Part shown: positions 60,208-64,000 of the stretch, piece by piece
How positions within the stretch are numbered: position 1 is the stretch's first letter
Layout: every line of letters begins with the position of its first letter
DNA from: Zanthoxylum bungeanum
Lineage: Eukaryota > Streptophyta > Magnoliopsida > Sapindales > Rutaceae
Direction: 5' to 3'
Length of the DNA: 64,000 nucleotides
NCBI GenBank assembly: GCA_019454045.1
Contig: SKCR01023429.1
Location: 1-64,000, forward strand
Made by a program: the position numbers and the translations under genes
The notes under the pieces: generated by a model
The model's input: only the letters and a program-made list of their open reading frames with translations
Database searches by the model: none
Told to the model about the DNA's origin: nothing

Positions 60208-61011
60208 TCTTCTTCTTTCTTCTTCCCTCTTTTCCTGTTTCTTTCTCTCTTCATCTCCTTTTATATTTTTCTTCTTTCTCCTCCAAATTTAGGGATGCTC
60301 AAATAGTTCCCCTTTTGTACTTGGGGCTATTTGTAATTTGAGTTAATGAATAAAAGTTTGGAAAAGTTTAGAAAGTTTGAGATTTTTCTAGATGCGTCCG
60401 CGACACTATTCACTTAGATTTTTTATCTACCTTTTCAACCTATATCTGGTCCGAATTTGGAAAATTATTCAACACGGAAGTTGTGGGTCTCGATATCAGA
60501 TTTCTGACGATATAAAATTCATAAAAATTGAAGTTCGTTTGGGAAAATTATTGCCCTAATACCATGAGCTATCCGGAGTGGAACATCATACCATCTAATT
60601 TCTGAATCTCGAAGAATTTTCCGATTGTTCCCAAAGTCATTTCTTATATGTGTCCAAACATAATTATATTATGTAACACTCATCCCACAATAGTCGGGAA
60701 TTCGGTAGTCAGGATTCCCATTATAAATTATCCCCCCTTAAATAGGATTCGTCCCCGAATCCCTACTAGGGCTTAACTCGTAGATTTGTCTTGGTCGAGG
60801 ATATTTGTATCTCTGATTATCCTTAACTTCCTTAATTTCCTTTCTGATTTTCTATTCGAGATCTTAATAGTAAAAGGTCTGGAAATTTCTGGTAATACTT
60901 GTACATACTACTGCAAAGTTTGTGGGCTTTAATGAATAATTTATTGACTTCCTAACTGAAAGGTAATTCCTTAATCTTATTCCAAGATCTTTTGCTCAGT
61001 ATTCTACATTT
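60208..61011 (-). mobile_element. Second Tekay-like LTR (right part) and adjoining internal end
   Basis: Continues the LTR from 48877. It contains TTCAACACGGAAGTTGTGGGTCTC-type sequence (~60468), the counterpart of the AAAGTTGTTCGTCTCG block at ~14410. The LTR end lies around 60675-60735. Beyond it the minus strand reads GGATTCGGGGACGAATCC, then TTTAAGGGGGGATAA, a typical gypsy 3' internal end with polypurine tract. A short minus-strand frame just upstream (RKEIKEVKDNQRYKYPRP and onward) is not identified. The rest of the element is cut off by copia E at 61012. Confidence 0.55.
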
Positions 61012-63010
61012 TGTTGGGTTTCTACGGTCTAACCGGGATCGATTCAAGCAATGCAACAATATGCGAATACATCAAGGAGGTGCGGAATACTCACAATGAT
61101 CAGTTGAGCGATGCGAGGAACAACAAAACTTCAAGCTTTTCTCCTCCAAGGCTCACGGCAGTGATTATTTTGAGCTCCTCAATTTTCAGCCATGGAAGGA
61201 TCTCCAAGCTCCAAGCTTTCAAATGATGATTCCATTCTCACGGGTGCAGTTCCCTATCACCTTCGGAAGACTCCTAAAGTGTGCTAGCACTCCGGAAATT
61301 TTGCCATAAAACTTCTTTTGCTTCTCCTATCACTCACGGATTTGACAGTGAAAAAGAAGAAGAAATGGCCCTTGGCCGAGAGAGAGGAAGAGAAGAATGG
61401 AGAGAGAGATTTGGTTTTTGTGTATCTAATACACTTATTTCAATTTCCAAAAAACAAATACCAAAATTTTCTTTCAAAAAGTCAAGGCATTAAAGCCATC
61501 CAACTACACCCATCAATCAATGAATAGTGAATGGTTGTCAATCACTCAAAGTGACTAGACATCACATCAATTGATTGACTAGTGATTTGACGCTTGATGT
61601 GACTTGTGGCCGCACTTTAATTCGAAATGCGAGTGCGTCCGCAAACACTCCCGGGCTCGGGTTCGCTAATTCCAAATTAACAAATTTTCCGTTGCAACGT
61701 AATTAAATAATTATGCCTAGCAAAATTACTATTCACGTCTCTAATGAATTAATTCTAAATAAACTCGTTCGCCCGAATTAAATTCTAAATTTAATTCCGC
61801 TTCGAAATCCAATTTCGTATAATATATCGAATATATTATTTTATCGATTACTTCCAAATTAATCGTTCTCTCTCAGTCATTAATATTTTATCCCAGATAA
61901 AATATCTCCGTAATTAATCCCAGATTAATTTTCTCTCTCATCATTAATTAATCCCAGATTAATAAAGTGCGAGTCATACGTCATCGGTGAATCTTCGGGA
62001 AGCGACCCATGAGATCCCCATATATGTTGGTAGTAAATATGGTCGTCGGACTATCCATACACGTAAATACCTAGTACTACGTTTGTACCGATTTACAAGA
62101 CAAGGTTGGCTTCTAGCAAAGCGCCATGCCTACCCAATTCTCCAGAAATATCCTTACAGGAATAAGTGATCTATATCAGACGTAGTATACGTAGTATTGC
62201 GTATTTCGATCCAGTATCGGATGTCATGTGCTAGGCCTGGGGCTGGAAATGTGTCTGCCCCGTACGAAGCACATATCGGATCTCTGGTAACTAGTCTCTA
62301 TAATCGGATAAACATGACCTAGTTATAATATCTCGATAGCTGCAGCATATAAGAGAACCAGTTTCGTATCCTACGTGATCATCATCTCCACTATGACTGG
62401 AGTGATACTTCCATCTCGACATCACATCCAATACACTACGATTCTCAATATACCCAGAAGAGGCGTACACAGAACCTGTTAAAGCCCTGGACGACCAAAA
62501 CCAAAGTACATTGATTGTCGCAAGTATTAGCGGTGCAAGTCTCAGGTTAAGACCAAATACACCTACCCTGATTCGGACTTCCATGGACACATAGTCACAC
62601 TACCAATGGAATTCCGAGGGGTCTATCCAAAGCGAAGCTGTTTTTCGTACCATCGGTAAAACACAACCTCCTACTACACTTGCATGAGTATCCTATTCCC
62701 AAATATATGAGAACTATGCCGTTATGCCCTCACAACGCGCACAAGTGTAATACTAGCCTATTCCACATTATCGATGTCCAATCTCGATAATACTACGACT
62801 AGGGACATTTAATGATTAAACCTTTATGGATTGATACTGTCTCATATCATCTCAATCCGGAACTAATCATATGGACCTTTTATCATTTATACATCTTGGT
62901 AATCTAATTACAAATGATAGAAGAGCAATTTCTTTTGTCACATAGTTAATTTGTACAACAACACCATGATCTGTACAAATAGTGATACTATGGGCCATAA
63001 ATGTCCAACA
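61012..63010 (-). repeat. Element E 3' LTR
   Basis: 1999 bp, reverse complement of the F1 LTR type. The AAGGTGATAGGGAA block is present near 61252. The TGG-loop hairpin at ~61296-61315 is degraded (closing pair lost). Antisense-type frames seen in F1 LTRs appear here as 61987-62169 (+) and 62291-62590 (-); not considered genes. Confidence 0.88.
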
Positions 63011-63025
63011 ATCTCCCACTTGGCC
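63011..63025 (-). other. Element E polypurine tract
   Basis: GGCCAAGTGGGAGAT on the minus strand, identical to F1. Confidence 0.85.
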
Positions 63026-64000
63026 TATAGCCAATCACTCAAGTGTCATACACCCGAACTATGTACGGTTCGCTCAAACTTCTACTGAGGAAAAGGCTTT
63101 CGTCAGCGGATTTGCATGATTATCATCTGATGCGATTTATACGATCATCACATCGCCACGGTGTATGATCCAAACGGATCAGTGAATAATCGAAGTATAT
63201 ATCTGGATCGTTGATGAGACCATTAATTCTTTAGCCTGCGATGTAGCCTAGCTCAGCTGCTAACAGAACTACTCCTAATCTGATTAGGATTATTATCAAT
63301 CCAGAAGGCTTCTATTGCTGCCTCAGCTGAAGCAATAATCCACTATTGTTCTTTATTCGGTAACAGTATCTTGCTTGGAAGATTTCCAGCTCACTGTTCC
63401 GTTATTCAAACTGTGTAGTACCGTTGTTACGACTTATAGTCATTTTTATCGGTTATGAAACTTACAGTAGTGAACCCAGTCACTTCAAGTTCTCATTCTC
63501 CATAGTTTAAGACAACATCCTTAGTTCTCTAAAATATTAAAGGATGTTCTTAACATCAATCCAGTGACTATCACTTGGATTGGCCCGATTGTGACTCCAT
63601 ATGCTCAAAGAGTATGAGACACCAGGTCGCGTACATTTATTTCAATGTACGAGTTCTCAGAGAGTATTAACAACTTTTAAATCTATCCCAGTAGATCTTT
63701 ATTCCTAGAATAAAGGTTGTTTCTCCCAAGAATTCTCCGGAGAATTTTCATGAAAGCCAAGCTTTCACCGATTGTATTATGGGAATATCATTTCCAAGAA
63801 ATGACATGTCATCATTACTAATAGGACATTCATTATCAGTGTGCTCCCACTAATATTCTTATATACACAAGAATCATTTCCGTTTTGAATCAAATCATAT
63901 ACCATTATGATTACATCAAAATGATAATTCCAAGAATGCAATGCTTGCTTCAATCCATCCATGGATCGAGTAACCTGCAAACCTTGTTTGCTAGTTTTGG
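63026..64000 (-). pseudogene. Element E RNase H and RT remnant
   Basis: RT is readable at 63980-63777: MDGLKQALHSWN, YDLIQNGNDSCVYK, ISGSTL. A frameshift at the YVDD site follows, after which SFLGNDIP lies in another frame. The RNase H zone (63600-63030) matches F1 base by base more than F2. It includes the TTAATGGTCTCATCAACG stretch (63202-63225 region) that carries a +1 shift shared with F1. The rest of the element is outside the window. Confidence 0.82.

Larger units (their letters stand above)
61012..64000 (-). mobile_element. Ty1/copia element E (F1 family), partial at window edge
   Basis: Minus-strand element: 3' LTR 61012-63010 (starts TGTTGGACATTTATGGCCC on the minus strand, ends ...GAAACCCAACA), polypurine tract 63011-63025, then RNase H and RT to the edge. 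The left flank 61007-61011 (CATTT) would be one half of the TSD; the other half lies outside the window. It shares many substitutions with F1 not found in F2, so it belongs to the F1 subfamily. Confidence 0.88.

Noticed and set aside
1..64000. tRNA, rRNA, CRISPR, bacterial defence or biosynthetic clusters
   Set aside because: No cloverleaf, rRNA core, direct-repeat spacer array or non-transposon protein domain was seen. The window is explained almost entirely by plant transposable elements.

Overview
The window looks like intergenic DNA of a large plant nuclear genome, probably a flowering plant. It is AT-rich and filled end to end with nested, mostly decayed LTR retrotransposons. I found no host gene, rRNA, tRNA or CRISPR array. 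The plant assignment rests on tRNA-Met and tRNA-Asp type primer sites, plant-type Ty1/copia polyprotein motifs, LTRs of 2-3.6 kb, and a hAT MITE. The species cannot be named from the sequence.

Layout from left to right. (1) 1-1078: a Ty3/gypsy LTR fragment and the 3' end of a minus-strand copia (LTR plus RNase H tail). (2) 1079-18325: a minus-strand Tekay-like Ty3/gypsy derivative with ~3.6 kb LTRs around only ~0.56 kb of internal sequence. Its 3' LTR is split by a complete plus-strand copia, here called F1 (2288-12242, decayed coding region). (3) 18326-36177: a non-autonomous Athila/Tat-like Ty3/gypsy element with gag remnants and a short Transposase_32-like ORF but no recognisable pol. Its 3' LTR is split by copia F2 (24425-34374), the best preserved element, with gag, protease, integrase, RT and RNase H all recognisable. 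(4) 36178-47250: a minus-strand copia, B, truncated in both LTRs. It carries a 602-bp hAT MITE in RNase H (37736-38337) and a solo LTR with perfect TSD (40541-43129). (5) 47251-48877 plus 60208-61011: a second Tekay-like LTR and the internal end beside it, split by a complete minus-strand copia, A (48878-60207, perfect TSD TCTTC). A in turn carries a solo LTR of the F1 family (54967-57021, perfect TSD AAGTG). (6) 61012-64000: the 3' LTR and RNase H/RT of another minus-strand F1-family copia, E, which runs off the right edge.

The elements are independent parasites and do not form a pathway. Nesting gives relative ages: gypsy LTR elements are usually the substrate and copia elements, solo LTRs and the MITE lie on top. 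F2 is probably the most recent large insertion. Every polyprotein is broken by stops or frameshifts, so none should move by itself. The signals most worth following are non-coding. They are a hairpin with apparently covarying arms in the F1/F2 LTRs, a repeated TTGGCCAA-centred motif in their leaders, a dense CACGTG cluster upstream of a TATA-like box in the Athila/Tat-like LTR, and palindromic GGGG...CCCC modules in the Tekay-like LTRs. No convincing new protein system was found.
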